64,000 nt of DNA from CAIPBY01 sp041671305 (GCA_041671305.1 JBAZBX010000001.1:62001-126000), one strand, 5' to 3'. Shown: positions 38,733 to 48,389, counted from the stretch's first letter. Notes: generated by a model from the letters alone, not told the origin. Numbers and translations are program-made.

Positions 38733-40232
38733 ATGAATATACTACGCAGCACAATGATTGGCCCGAATGAGTCAGTCAATTCTTTGAGCAAGCAAGCGGT
38801 AATCGCCTTTATTTATCTGGCCATTATTACTGTGCTGTATTTGTATTTCGGACTTTCACTTCCTCTTTATCTTCTCTTCATCCTGATGTCGGCCATATTT
38901 ATCATGCCGTCATCCTATTATCTTGGCCTGTCCCTGATGGTGGTTCTAACCATGGTTTTTGAAAAATTCTTTACCTTGGAATCGCTTACTATCGGCAGAG
39001 AAATTTATAAATTATATCCGATAGACATAATTATGGCTTTTACTATTCTGGCTCTATTTATAGCAGTCAGAATAAACAAAGAAAAAATAAAATGGCTTTT
39101 TGGGTGGCCGGAAAAATTATTGGTATTTTTCCTCTTTTTGGTAGCCGCTTATCTGATCAGATCCTTCTTTGATATTAATGCCAACTTCGCTTCCGCCTTC
39201 TCCTCATTCAAAAATTATTTTTGGTACCCGCTCATATACTTTATGGTTATCTATGCCATACAAACGCCACAGAGACTCAAAAATTTTGTCCACATCATGT
39301 TGCTTTGCGGAATAGGTATCATCGGATTTCTAGCTTACGGTATTATAAACGGCCAGGGTCTTTGGACAGAATTTACTCCCCTATCTACCTCCGGTATTAG
39401 AATCTTGGCGGGCACTCATGCTTTTTATCTTTGCATCACTTTTGTCATTGCGCTGAGCCTACTTACATTTGAAAGATTTCAAAACAAAAATTTTACCCAA
39501 GCCATACTTTGGATTTGGGCCATAGGAATTATCGGTTCCATGATGAGACATCTATGGCTAGGTTTTGGCGTAGGATTGATAATTCTATTTGCCTTCCTAC
39601 CCAAAAAAAATAAGAAAAACTTGATAAGCTATGGCGCAAAAAATATATTAATCGCCTTAACTGTAATCTTATTGATAATTCTATTATCTAGTGTAATTGT
39701 CACCGGCGGATCTACTTCTGGAAATGATCAATTTTTTACCAGTTTGCAAAATCGTGCCGTATCATTTCTCAATACCAGCGATGACACCAGTGCCACTTGG
39801 AGACTTGATCTGTGGCGTGATGCCAAAAACAAATGGCTAGACAACCCTTTATGGGGCGTAGGCTATGGAAAAACTTTATCACTAGAGACATTTGACTGGC
39901 ACACCTATGAGGAAATCAGAAACTTGCATAATTCTCCTTTGGCTATCGCCGTACAGATGGGCGCTTTGGGACTAGTGGCTTTCTTGATATTCTGTGTCGG
40001 CGTGCTAGTATCCAGTTTCAAATACATCTACAAAGATCCGGAACTAACTCCGTATTATATTGGAATTATTGCCGCCATTGCCATTATGGGTTTTGCCAGT
40101 TTATTCCAGCCGTATCTGGAAGCCAACTTTACGGGAATCTTTTTGTGGCTAATGCTAGGATTACTAGGAACCAGCAGAATAATTAATTCTTCAAAAGATA
40201 AGGAATTAGAAACAGATCAAAAGACAAATTAA
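38733..40232 (+). CDS. O-antigen ligase/polymerase-like membrane protein (Wzy_C family)
   Basis: Polytopic protein (499 residues, about 11-12 helices) predicted to polymerise or ligate lipid-linked glycans outside the membrane. The Wzy_C signature region shows RLDLWRDAKNKWLDNPLWGVGYG (from about residue 360) and the later EIRNLHNSPL loop with the conserved His. A long extracytoplasmic loop follows the ninth helix. Being in a monoderm-like organism, ligation to a protein or wall polymer, or polymerisation, are equally possible. Confidence 0.82.
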   Translation: MNILRSTMIGPNESVNSLSKQAVIAFIYLAIITVLYLYFGLSLPLYLLFILMSAIFIMPSSYYLGLSLMVVLTMVFEKFFTLESLTIGREIYKLYPIDIIMAFTILALFIAVRINKEKIKWLFGWPEKLLVFFLFLVAAYLIRSFFDINANFASAFSSFKNYFWYPLIYFMVIYAIQTPQRLKNFVHIMLLCGIGIIGFLAYGIINGQGLWTEFTPLSTSGIRILAGTHAFYLCITFVIALSLLTFERFQNKNFTQAILWIWAIGIIGSMMRHLWLGFGVGLIILFAFLPKKNKKNLISYGAKNILIALTVILLIILLSSVIVTGGSTSGNDQFFTSLQNRAVSFLNTSDDTSATWRLDLWRDAKNKWLDNPLWGVGYGKTLSLETFDWHTYEEIRNLHNSPLAIAVQMGALGLVAFLIFCVGVLVSSFKYIYKDPELTPYYIGIIAAIAIMGFASLFQPYLEANFTGIFLWLMLGLLGTSRIINSSKDKELETDQKTN

Positions 40233-40236
40233 TCAT

Positions 40237-41415
40237 ATGAAAATACTTCAAATTAATAAATTTCTTTATCCGCATGGCGGAGCAGAAACTTATCTTCTCA
40301 ACCTAAGCCGTCTTCTTGAGCAAAACGGCCATGAGGTGATTTATTTTTCACAAAAAATTTCCAAAAATATTCCTTGTTCTCAAGAAAAATATTTTTTATC
40401 TAATTTGGAACTGGATAAATTCCACTGGAAGACTCTTTGGAGATTGGGAAGAATTTTCTGGTCCTTTGAAGCCAGCAGAAAAATTAAAAAGTTAATTGAC
40501 CAGGAAAAGCCGGACATAGTTCACATCCACAATATCTATCATCAAATTTCACCTTCTATCTTGCATGTGATTAAACGCGCCGGCATACCAATTGTGATGA
40601 CCGCTCATGATTACAAATTAATCAGACCGGATTACATCTTGCGAGCAGACGGCAAAAAGGTAAAGCCCAAGGACTCCACTCTGGTACAAATTCTTTTGTC
40701 AGCTGAATTTTATTTCCATAGAATAATTAATGTCTATTCCAAAAATATAAAACTATTCCTTACGCCTTCAAAATTTTTGAAAGATAAATTAATAAAAAAG
40801 GATTATTTGTCTGTGGAAGCTGTCCCATTATTCATTGATTTGGCCGATTACCCGGAATTTGAGACTGACCGAATCAGTCCATATATCATTTTTTTCGGAA
40901 GACTACATGAAAGCAAAGGCGCTGACGTTTTGATTAATGCTCTAGCCAAAGTACGTAATAAAGATATAAAATTAAAGTTAGCAGGAGCCGGACCGGAAGA
41001 AGACGGTTTGAAAGCCTTAGCTGACGAACTGAAAATATCCGATCGCGTAGAATTTACGGGACATAAAAGCAAAAAAGAGCTGATAGAGCTTATCGGCAAA
41101 AGCATGTTTGCCGTGGTGCCATCAAGATTTCATGAAACCTTCGGGCTAAGCGTTTTGGAGAGTTTTGCCTGTGGCAAACCGGTTATTGCCACGAGAGCTG
41201 GCGCCGTTCCAGAACTGATAAATGAGAACAACGGCATATTGTTTGAAGTGGATAATGTGAAAGAATTGTCACTTGCCATAGACAAAATATTGGACGATCC
41301 CATCCTGTTGGAAAAAATGTCTCAAGAAGGCAAAAAGACTGCTCAAGAATTTTCACCCGAAAAGCATTACCAGAAAATAAACGAAATATATAATGAAGCT
41401 GTCAGAAATAAATAA
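40237..41415 (+). CDS. GT4-family glycosyltransferase
   Basis: 392-residue GT-B retaining glycosyltransferase. The N-terminus NKFLYPHGGAETYLLNLSRLL and the C-terminal donor-binding pattern VPSRFHETFGLSVLESFACGKPVIATRAG are typical, with the ExFGxxxxE pair intact. It starts 4 bp after the ligase gene and ends 23 bp inside the next one. Sugar specificity unknown. Confidence 0.92.
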   Translation: MKILQINKFLYPHGGAETYLLNLSRLLEQNGHEVIYFSQKISKNIPCSQEKYFLSNLELDKFHWKTLWRLGRIFWSFEASRKIKKLIDQEKPDIVHIHNIYHQISPSILHVIKRAGIPIVMTAHDYKLIRPDYILRADGKKVKPKDSTLVQILLSAEFYFHRIINVYSKNIKLFLTPSKFLKDKLIKKDYLSVEAVPLFIDLADYPEFETDRISPYIIFFGRLHESKGADVLINALAKVRNKDIKLKLAGAGPEEDGLKALADELKISDRVEFTGHKSKKELIELIGKSMFAVVPSRFHETFGLSVLESFACGKPVIATRAGAVPELINENNGILFEVDNVKELSLAIDKILDDPILLEKMSQEGKKTAQEFSPEKHYQKINEIYNEAVRNK

Positions 41416-43498
41416 AAAAGAGTGGTTTAGAATTATTCTCCTGATAATCATTTTTATAGGAGCGATAATTTATTTCCTTCATCCTACTCTATTTGTTGAA
41501 CCGGGATTGTCTTATAATGCTCCAACTCATGACTATCCTCGTATTGCTAATTTGTATTGGAAAGCTCCCATTACCACAGCCACTGCCGAGGAATTATCCA
41601 AGTGGGATTTATTGGTACTGGATCTCTCGGCGCAAAATGAAAGCGCCGAAGCCATCAGATATTTGCGCAAATTGAATCCAAATATAATTATCCTGGCATA
41701 CGCTTCAGCTACTGAAGAGCCCAAAGAGAGACTTTCCATCAGGGAACCAAAGGGCGTGGGAGTTTGGTGCGATTTGACTTCGGGCATAAAATCTCAGTGG
41801 CAACTCAAAACCTGCCAGGGACAAGATATTTCTTGGTGGCCGGGCAACACCTCTCTTAACCTCTGCGCCAAAGATGAAAACAATAGAACTTACGCTGATT
41901 ATTTGTCTCAATTTTTGAATGACAAAGTTTTGAGTACGGGATTGTGGGATGGAATTATTTTTGATACCACCTGGGATGAGATTGCTTGGAAAAACAACAA
42001 CATAGATATTGACGGCGACGGACGCAAAGACAGTGTAGAAAAAATAAATTCCATGTGGCGATCGTGCCATAATAATTTTTTTGACCAACTTCGCAAAAAA
42101 GCCGGATCCAAATATTTATTGCTAAGCAATGGCAATGGATCATATTCCAGCAAGCTCAACGGCCGAATGTTTGAAGGCTTTCCGGAAATTTCAGAAGGCG
42201 CCTGGGTCGGCTCAGTTCAAAAATATGCTCAAACCAATAATAACGGACTGTCTCCTCGCATAAATATTATTAATTCCGATACCAATAACACCGGCAATAG
42301 TAAAAATTACCAAGCCATGAGACTGGGACTGGGAAGCGCCTTGCTATACAACGGTTATTTCAGTTTTGATTATGGCACACAGCTTAGAGAACAATTATGG
42401 TATTATGATGAATATGACGCCAATCTGGGACAACCCAAAAGCCAGCCTTTTAATTTATTGGATCAGAATAATTCCACAATCAAAGAAGGTCTCTGGCAAA
42501 GAGATTTTGCTAATGGCTTAGTGATAGTAAATGCTACCAGCAAGAAACAAAGCGTTAAATTTGACAGCGAATATGAAAAAATCCATGGCACTCAGGATAC
42601 TATAATTAATGACGGTTCCATTGTGGACTCTCTTTCCCTTAATCCCTGGGACTCCATCATATTACTTCGTCCCATAAATCAGATAGATAATCAGGTATTT
42701 GTTAATGGTTCTTTTGTCAGAGTTTTCAATAAATCAGGAGTAAATACCAGAACCGGTTTTTTCGCTTATAATTCCAAATTCCGAGGCGGAACCAAAATAA
42801 TTTCTACCGACATAGATAATGATGGAAAAATTGAAACGGTTTCTGCCGGAGATTCTTCGGTTTCCACCTTCAATTCTGCCGGCGTATTACTAAGAACTGT
42901 TTATCCTTATGGCGACAAATACAAGGGAGGCATATCGCTGACCGTAGCTGATGTCAGTGGCGGCAACAGCAAAGAAATTATCACGGCTCCGGAAAATGGT
43001 TCCTACAATCAAATTAAGATTTATGATAATTACGGAATTCTGATGAAAACCTTCAGCGCTTACCAAAGCAAAAACAAGACTCTGGGCGCTCGCGTCGCAA
43101 CTGGTGATATCAATGGCGATGGCAAGGCGGAAATTATAACCGGCGCGGGAAATAAAGGCGGCCCTCACGTGAAAATTTTCAGTGCCGACGGGAAAATGAT
43201 CAGTGAATTTTTCTCCTACGGCTTCAAATTCCGAGGCGGAACCTATGTCGCCTCAGGAGATATTAATGGCGACGGCATCGCTGAAATTATAACTGGCATG
43301 GGATCAGGCGGAGAGCCATTGATCAAGACCTTTGACTCGCAAGGCCACAAACTTGGCGAGTGGCTAGCTTATAAAACATCAAATCGCGAAGGCTCTCAAG
43401 TTCTGGTTTCTGATATTGATCATGACGGCCTGGACGAAATAGTCGCTATGACCACTGACGTATTTACTACTAGCTTTTATAAAAATCCACAAAAATAA
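41393..43498 (+). CDS. putative secreted glycosidase (GHL15-like) with FG-GAP repeats
   Basis: 701 residues: N-terminal membrane anchor (about 11-32), then a TIM-barrel-like region (about 45-390) resembling the hypothetical glycosidase family GHL15 (WDLLVLDLSAQN, ILAYASATEE, GLWDGIIFDTTWDEI, LLLSNGNGSY, MFEGFPE), then five FG-GAP-type repeats (about 440-690) with calcium loops such as DINGDGKAE and DINGDGIAE and the GAGNKGGPHVKIF pattern. Acidic residues in FDTTWDE and FEGFPE are candidate catalytic groups. It overlaps the glycosyltransferase by 23 bp. It may trim the polysaccharide made by its operon (inference). Confidence 0.75.
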   Translation: MKLSEINKKEWFRIILLIIIFIGAIIYFLHPTLFVEPGLSYNAPTHDYPRIANLYWKAPITTATAEELSKWDLLVLDLSAQNESAEAIRYLRKLNPNIIILAYASATEEPKERLSIREPKGVGVWCDLTSGIKSQWQLKTCQGQDISWWPGNTSLNLCAKDENNRTYADYLSQFLNDKVLSTGLWDGIIFDTTWDEIAWKNNNIDIDGDGRKDSVEKINSMWRSCHNNFFDQLRKKAGSKYLLLSNGNGSYSSKLNGRMFEGFPEISEGAWVGSVQKYAQTNNNGLSPRINIINSDTNNTGNSKNYQAMRLGLGSALLYNGYFSFDYGTQLREQLWYYDEYDANLGQPKSQPFNLLDQNNSTIKEGLWQRDFANGLVIVNATSKKQSVKFDSEYEKIHGTQDTIINDGSIVDSLSLNPWDSIILLRPINQIDNQVFVNGSFVRVFNKSGVNTRTGFFAYNSKFRGGTKIISTDIDNDGKIETVSAGDSSVSTFNSAGVLLRTVYPYGDKYKGGISLTVADVSGGNSKEIITAPENGSYNQIKIYDNYGILMKTFSAYQSKNKTLGARVATGDINGDGKAEIITGAGNKGGPHVKIFSADGKMISEFFSYGFKFRGGTYVASGDINGDGIAEIITGMGSGGEPLIKTFDSQGHKLGEWLAYKTSNREGSQVLVSDIDHDGLDEIVAMTTDVFTTSFYKNPQK

Positions 43499-43502
43499 AT
43501 AT

Positions 43503-45419
43503 ATGCCAAAAAAAATTACCAAAACGAAAAAAGTTAAATCTCTTTCTCTATCACGTGATGTGGATAATGTGATAAAAGCAGAAGTGGTAAAAACTGATAG
43601 CTCCGAAAATACTGCTCTCATAATTAGCCCGGATCAAATCAAGCTGGATAAAAATAAAAATATCATCATTGGTACGCTCAATGTCTTTATCAATCCGGCC
43701 AAAAACAGATACCATAAATTTTATCATCGTGAAAAAAATCCGCATTGGCACTGGCATATCATCGTGGATAGCATCTTGGCTATTTTAATTATAGCCTTGG
43801 TGGCCTTTAATTTATTCATTCTCTTTCCCATAGGAATGGTGATCGGCAACAAAATTGATCTCAAAATTTCAGTCCAGCCGACAGAAGCAACCAGCGGAGA
43901 TGTCCTCACTTACAATATTGATTATCACAACGGATCCAAAGAAGAACTCAAAAATGCCAAACTGACCGTCAGACTGCCGGATACTTTCAGCTTGGACAAA
44001 ACTTCGCCCGATAATATTTTTCTCAAACACTCCAACACTTTTGAATTGGGAGACATTGAAGCTGGCGGAAATGGACATGTGGCATTACAGGGACAGCTTC
44101 TGGGCGCTGTCGGCGAAACGCAAATAGCCAGCGCCAACATTAATTTCAACACCAGAAATTATAATATTTATCAACAGAAGCAAGCTGAAATCAAGTACGC
44201 CGTCAATAAGTCGGCCATTGATTTAATTCTTGAGACGCCAGCCAAAGTCTCCAATGGACAGAATTTTACCATGAGAGTAAAATACAAAAACAATTCCAAT
44301 TATGACCTGCCACAACTGATTATAGAAAATAATTTTTCCATGATCGGCTATAATTTGAAATCCAAAACACCATTTGATAATAATTCTCAGTGGCGCATAA
44401 ACGATGTCAAAGCCCATGCTGAGGGCGTCGTCACTCTTGAGGGTAATTTCACTGTCGCTTCGTCAAGCACTCCAGATGCGGAAATGAAACTCCAATCTTT
44501 TGTTCCTGCCTCGGGACAAAAATTACTACAAAACAATTTGAATCAAAAAATTGCAATCGTTAATCCTAAATTTGTTCTTGAATTAATTTCAGATCAAGAT
44601 AATCTTAATCCCGGAGAAACTTCAAACTACATCATCAAATATTATAACCAAGAAAAGTTTGATTTGATTGATCCAAAATTAAACGTGAAATGCGACGGCG
44701 ATTTTGTAAACAGCAATGCCACAGTTATTAATTCTCCAGAAATCATTACGGCTGGCAAAGTTGGAGAGATAAAATTCTTCCTCAAGCTGAAACCGGAAAT
44801 AGCAGTAACCAAAGCTGAACAAAAAAATTATTCAATCTCTTGTTTTGTGGAAGCTAATTATAAAATGAATAATGATCCTAGCCTAGAGCTATACAGCGCC
44901 AGCCCGAAGATAAGCCAAAAAATAAATACCAAATTAACTCTTAGCTCTTTCTCCAGATATTTTTCTCCTGAAGGCGACCAACTGGGATTCGGACCATTAC
45001 CGCCAGCAACTGACCAGCAGACCAGATATTGGATTTTCATCAGCGCGGAAAGTATTTACAATGACGCCTCTGATATAAATATTACCGCCAGTCTTCCAAG
45101 CAATGTCAAATTCACCGGCAAAACCAGCGTCACCTCCGGAGATAATATTTCCTATGATTCAAATAATCGGATAATTTCTTGGAAAGCGCCGAAAGTTTTG
45201 GCGCCATCAACTTTCTATCCCATCATCGGTTGCGCTTTTGAAATAGAGCTGACGCCTCAAATTGATCAAGTCGGCAAATATGCTCCCCTCTTGCAGAATA
45301 TAAAAATTTCCGGCACTGATGATTTCACAGATGAAAAACTTTCTACTTCCATTGATGATATAACCTCCAACTTACAATTTGATAAGACCAATACCAAGAG
45401 TGGAAAGGTTGTGAAGTAA
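43503..45419 (+). CDS. large surface protein with Ig-like (DUF11-type) domains
   Basis: 638 residues. A basic cytoplasmic N-terminus (MPKKITKTKKVKSLSLSRD) is followed by one membrane helix (about 89-118) and then a series of beta-rich domains. These carry the pattern seen in DUF11/COG1361-like repeats: SGDVLTYNIDYHNGSKEELKNAKLTVRLPDTF, NGQNFTMRVKYKNNS, PGETSNYIIKYYN. At least four such units are visible. It ends the polysaccharide operon, 4 bp after the glycosidase, with a strong terminator. Likely surface scaffold or adhesin. Confidence 0.75.
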   Translation: MPKKITKTKKVKSLSLSRDVDNVIKAEVVKTDSSENTALIISPDQIKLDKNKNIIIGTLNVFINPAKNRYHKFYHREKNPHWHWHIIVDSILAILIIALVAFNLFILFPIGMVIGNKIDLKISVQPTEATSGDVLTYNIDYHNGSKEELKNAKLTVRLPDTFSLDKTSPDNIFLKHSNTFELGDIEAGGNGHVALQGQLLGAVGETQIASANINFNTRNYNIYQQKQAEIKYAVNKSAIDLILETPAKVSNGQNFTMRVKYKNNSNYDLPQLIIENNFSMIGYNLKSKTPFDNNSQWRINDVKAHAEGVVTLEGNFTVASSSTPDAEMKLQSFVPASGQKLLQNNLNQKIAIVNPKFVLELISDQDNLNPGETSNYIIKYYNQEKFDLIDPKLNVKCDGDFVNSNATVINSPEIITAGKVGEIKFFLKLKPEIAVTKAEQKNYSISCFVEANYKMNNDPSLELYSASPKISQKINTKLTLSSFSRYFSPEGDQLGFGPLPPATDQQTRYWIFISAESIYNDASDINITASLPSNVKFTGKTSVTSGDNISYDSNNRIISWKAPKVLAPSTFYPIIGCAFEIELTPQIDQVGKYAPLLQNIKISGTDDFTDEKLSTSIDDITSNLQFDKTNTKSGKVVK

Positions 45420-45433
45420 ATTAAAAATATTCT

Positions 45434-45472
45434 ATAAAAAATCGTCCCGATTATATCGGGACGATTTTTTAT
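45434..45472 (+). terminator. terminator of the surface-polysaccharide operon
   Basis: AAAAAATCGTCCCGA-ttata-TCGGGACGATTTTTT, 15 bp after the stop codon. Confidence 0.92.
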
Positions 45473-45491
45473 TTAATTATTTATTTGTTTT

Positions 45492-45674
45492 TTCTGTCCT
45501 TTCGTAAGCGAAAGGACCAAAGCTTTTGGGGTACGCAATTTCGCCTTATGCTCGGAGTGTTCTTTATCTTGCTTAGTCGCGCTTCGTTTCGCTCACCTCA
45601 TCCTGCTGGCTGAGGTTCGGCTTGCACTCGCGCTTTGGCGAAAGGTGCTTCCCCCAAACCCCCAATCTTGCTTA
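45492..45674 (+). repeat. repeat element A, copy 2
   Basis: 183 bp, nearly identical to the inverted copy at 2588-2769 (differences at the GGGGTAC/GGGGGAC, CTTGCAC/CTTACAC and C-run positions). It begins with TCCTTTCG-taag-CGAAAGGA just after the operon terminator. Element B copy 2 begins 26 bp later. The interval 45420-46210 otherwise holds only promoter and leader sequence. Confidence 0.9.
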
Positions 45675-45699
45675 ATTGTTATGTATTTCAATTCTTGAA

Positions 45700-45876
45700 T
45701 TTGCATCCCTGCAAGCCCACAAAATATTGTGCTGATTTTATGCGGGAACGACCAAAAATTGTCGCAAGCCCTGTAATCAGGGCGTCAGATAATTTTTTGG
45801 TAGTGTAGCATAAAATTCAGCCATGATTTTGTAAAGCTTGCGCTTCTTTGCGCCCCTTTCTTCTAAAGAAAGGGGC
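45700..45876 (+). repeat. structured element B, copy 2
   Basis: Order of parts: TTGCA-tccc-TGCAA (45701-45714); conserved strand AAAATATTGTGCTG; outer stem ATTTTATGC (45735-45743) with GCATAAAAT (45808-45816); inner stem ACCAAAAATTGTC (45751-45763) with 45788-45801; apical GCCCT-gtaatc-AGGGC (45768-45783); CAGCCATGATTTTG; then terminal hairpin CCCCTTTCTT-cta-AAGAAAGGGG (45853-45875). The whole reads as a transcribable RNA-like fold or as cruciform DNA. It precedes the promoter of the GC-rich lipoprotein gene. Confidence 0.85.
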
Positions 45877-45930
45877 ATGAGAAAAATATAATCTAAATTT
45901 AGCTAAAAAATCCCAATATTTTTCTAACCA

Positions 45931-45959
45931 TTGACAAAATCTAAATAATATGCTAAATT
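45931..45959 (+). promoter_or_regulatory. promoter of the first GC-rich gene (shared promoter type)
   Basis: TTGACA (45931-45936), 17 bp, TAAATT (45954-45959). The whole 29-bp unit closely matches those at 48462 and 51320, including the spacer end ATATGC. AT-rich host-like sequence in front of a GC-rich gene. Confidence 0.7.
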
Positions 45960-45965
45960 ACGATG

Positions 45966-46210
45966 TTCTAAGTGGGCCTTTATCCCTTTAGAATTATCGT
46001 TCCTTTACAATTCAAATCAACAAAGTAAAGGAAGTTCCAGTGCCTTAAAATGGCGCTGTAAATATACAAAGAATAGCTTACGGAATGTGTCCGTTTGGCT
46101 GTTTTGTGAGTAGAAGTCCACACGCGAGAAATGGTTTTCGCGAGTTGGGAAGACGACCCTCAAGGGTCAACCTTAGCGCCCGCCTAGAAACGGGAGCTGG
46201 AGAACGAACA
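45966..46210 (+). promoter_or_regulatory. long structured leader of the 46211 gene
   Basis: About 245 nt containing consecutive hairpins: CTTTAC...GTAAAG, CAGTGCC-ttaaaat-GGCGCTG, ACGGA-atgtg-TCCGT, CGCGAGAA-atgg-TTTTCGCG, GACCC-tcaa-GGGTC, and CCCG-(8 nt)-CGGG just before GGAGCTGGAGA. The last segment recurs before the 49348 gene (GCGCCCGC, ACGGGAGC, GGAGA). It could be a riboregulator or translational control element; I recognise no riboswitch class. Confidence 0.5.
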
Positions 46211-48286
46211 ATGCGAAACAGGATTTTGGCATCAGTGTTTTCAATTTTGGCGGTTATCGTCACGGGCTTCGGCCTGTCGGGATGCCCGCTGGAGATGAGC
46301 GTGAACCTGGACGCGTATGATGCGGACGGGAACCAGATCGCGAATCAGAGCGGCCCAATCGCGTACGGCGAAAGCGCGTACGCGCCGGGCTACGGTCGCG
46401 CGGACTTCACTTCCGCAAAGTTCTCGAGCGGGACGGCTACCTATGTCGTCCTGGACGAGAGTGGTAATCTGGCGACACGCACCGCCACTCTGGCGGCAAA
46501 CGGCAAAACGTGGGAGGGCGATGATCTCGCCCCGTACGTCATTGCCGTTGTCGTGGCCGGGTTCGGTCTGGTTGACTGGCCCGGATTGTTCAATGACGAT
46601 GGAAACGCCGGATTCACCGTCGTGGTTCCAATGGGACCGCAGGTGGTTTCGGCCACCGTCACCATCCAGACCAGTCAAGGCGCATTCATGTTCATCTTGC
46701 TCGGCGACGGGCAAGCTGAAATTCCCACCGATTGTGGTGGGGGCGAGTTCCGCATTGAAAAAGACAGCGCTGGCGATTGGTTGGTCAAGATTGGTATCGG
46801 CGACAACGCCCTTGGTTGTTTGTTCGCCAGTACCGACACTGCCACTCCTGCCCCCTTTGAGGATGCCGGTTCCACCATGGGCGCCTACGTTTACGTGGGC
46901 GAGCAAAACAAACGGCTGTTGGATCAACAGACGATTTCCCGTGGTGGCATGAACACCTGGAACCTCAGCAAGGGAGTATTCGCGGGTGAAGCCATTCCCA
47001 CGACCTTCCGCGTAGGGATCTGGGTGCAAAATCTCCAGAACCCCGACGAGGAGGACCCCGCTGGATTGTGGTGGGCTGACGTTAACTCGTTCAGTGTTAC
47101 CGGACCGGCCGTCTTGAAAAACGGCCTCTGGGAAGTCACCATTTCCGGCACGATTCCGACTGGCGCACCCGTTATTACGCTGGTTGGTTCCACGTCCATC
47201 ACGATTACGGTCGGCGGTTCCTACTCCGATGCTGGCGCAATTGCGGTGGATGGAGCTGGGAGTTCGGTAAGTGTTTCAGTCTCCGGTTCGGTGAATACCT
47301 CCGTTGCTGGGACATACACACTGACCTACTCAGCTACCGCCAACGGCAAGACGACTACGGTTACCAGGACGGTGATTGTGACTCCTGCGGTGACTTCGAC
47401 AGCCCCCGTTATTACACTGGCTGGTTCCACGTCCATCACGATTACGGTCGGCGGTATCTACAACGACCCCGGTTACACCGCGACTGATGGAAACGGCAAC
47501 ACGGTGACCGTGACAGTGAGCGGTTCGGTGAACACAAGTATCGCCGGAACGTACACAATTACCTATACGGCGACCAGTGGCGGTAAGACGACCACGGTTA
47601 CCAGAACGGTAATTGTCCAAGCGGCCAGCACGACGACCTATGCCATGACCACGAATGTGTCACCCTCCGGGACCGGCACAGTCACAGGCGGTGGCAACTA
47701 CAACAGTGGTTCCACGGCGACGCTCACGGCAACCGCAAACCCGAACTTTGTGTTCGATTACTGGACGGGAGACCTTTCGGGGTCAACCAATCCAGGATCG
47801 GTCACGATGTCTGGGAACAAGACGGTAACCGCGGTGTTCAAGAGCACCAATGTCACAACTGGGGTCGCAATCCTGCGAGCCACAGTGAATGGTCACTTTC
47901 CGAATGCGACCGTGACATTTGCCTTTGACCTCAACGGCGCGACTCTCTCGGCGGTGTTCCCAGGTTGTAATGGCGCGGGAAGCATCACAGATGTTCGGTG
48001 GCTTGACGGGTTCCTGGAACCCCAAAACATTGACATCAATGGTACCGCCTACACCCCCACAGCAACGTGGACGGCGGACGGCGGTAACTTGAGTAAGACA
48101 CTCAAGTTCAATATGGTCATTTTCAAGGACCTGACGCTGAACTCGACGCTCCATGCCTTGCCGACCAACAGCGCTGCCTGGGCCAACCCGGACTTCGTAC
48201 GGCTCACGTACAATAACGGCACTGGTGCCCCCGAACAAACCATCAGCAAGAATCAGGATGGGAGCTGGACGGTAACATTACCGTAA
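46211..48286 (+). CDS. GC-rich lipoprotein with DUF5011-like and Flg_new_2-like domains
   Basis: Predicted surface lipoprotein of 691 residues. I start it at ATG 46211, which gives a signal peptide ending in the lipobox LSGC (C24-25 region); a longer frame from 46085 would run through leader hairpins. Residues about 310-485 hold two tandem DUF5011-like Ig domains (APVITLVGSTSITITVGGSY, then a close copy), followed by a Flg_new_2/bacterial-repeat domain (VSPSGTGTVTGGGNYNSGS, then FDYWTGDLSGS). The C-terminus is an uncharacterised beta domain. GC is about 55-60% by eye against under 40% in neighbouring operons, and codon use differs strongly, indicating transfer. Monocistronic with a large terminator. 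Confidence 0.82.
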   Translation: MRNRILASVFSILAVIVTGFGLSGCPLEMSVNLDAYDADGNQIANQSGPIAYGESAYAPGYGRADFTSAKFSSGTATYVVLDESGNLATRTATLAANGKTWEGDDLAPYVIAVVVAGFGLVDWPGLFNDDGNAGFTVVVPMGPQVVSATVTIQTSQGAFMFILLGDGQAEIPTDCGGGEFRIEKDSAGDWLVKIGIGDNALGCLFASTDTATPAPFEDAGSTMGAYVYVGEQNKRLLDQQTISRGGMNTWNLSKGVFAGEAIPTTFRVGIWVQNLQNPDEEDPAGLWWADVNSFSVTGPAVLKNGLWEVTISGTIPTGAPVITLVGSTSITITVGGSYSDAGAIAVDGAGSSVSVSVSGSVNTSVAGTYTLTYSATANGKTTTVTRTVIVTPAVTSTAPVITLAGSTSITITVGGIYNDPGYTATDGNGNTVTVTVSGSVNTSIAGTYTITYTATSGGKTTTVTRTVIVQAASTTTYAMTTNVSPSGTGTVTGGGNYNSGSTATLTATANPNFVFDYWTGDLSGSTNPGSVTMSGNKTVTAVFKSTNVTTGVAILRATVNGHFPNATVTFAFDLNGATLSAVFPGCNGAGSITDVRWLDGFLEPQNIDINGTAYTPTATWTADGGNLSKTLKFNMVIFKDLTLNSTLHALPTNSAAWANPDFVRLTYNNGTGAPEQTISKNQDGSWTVTLP

Positions 48287-48307
48287 GGCCTCACCTGACG
48301 ACACCCT

Positions 48308-48389
48308 GGCGGTGACAGAATCAATTTTAGTTCAAACTCTATCCGAGAGTTGCGAACAAAAAAAGATTCTGTCACCGCCGATTTTTTTT
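48308..48389 (+). terminator. large terminator after the 46211 gene
   Basis: GGCGGTGACAGAATC (48308-48322) pairs perfectly with 48365-48379, enclosing a 42-nt loop that itself contains AACTCT-atccg-AGAGTT. Eight U residues follow at 48382-48389. The 15-bp outer stem is longer than usual for intrinsic terminators. Confidence 0.88.

Noticed and set aside
46085..46210. N-terminal extension of the 46211 lipoprotein
   Set aside because: It would bury the signal peptide and lipobox inside the protein and run through structured leader.
46241..47029. 262-residue minus-strand open frame
   Set aside because: Antisense of the 46211 lipoprotein, which has signal peptide, lipobox and domains; the minus frame has none.
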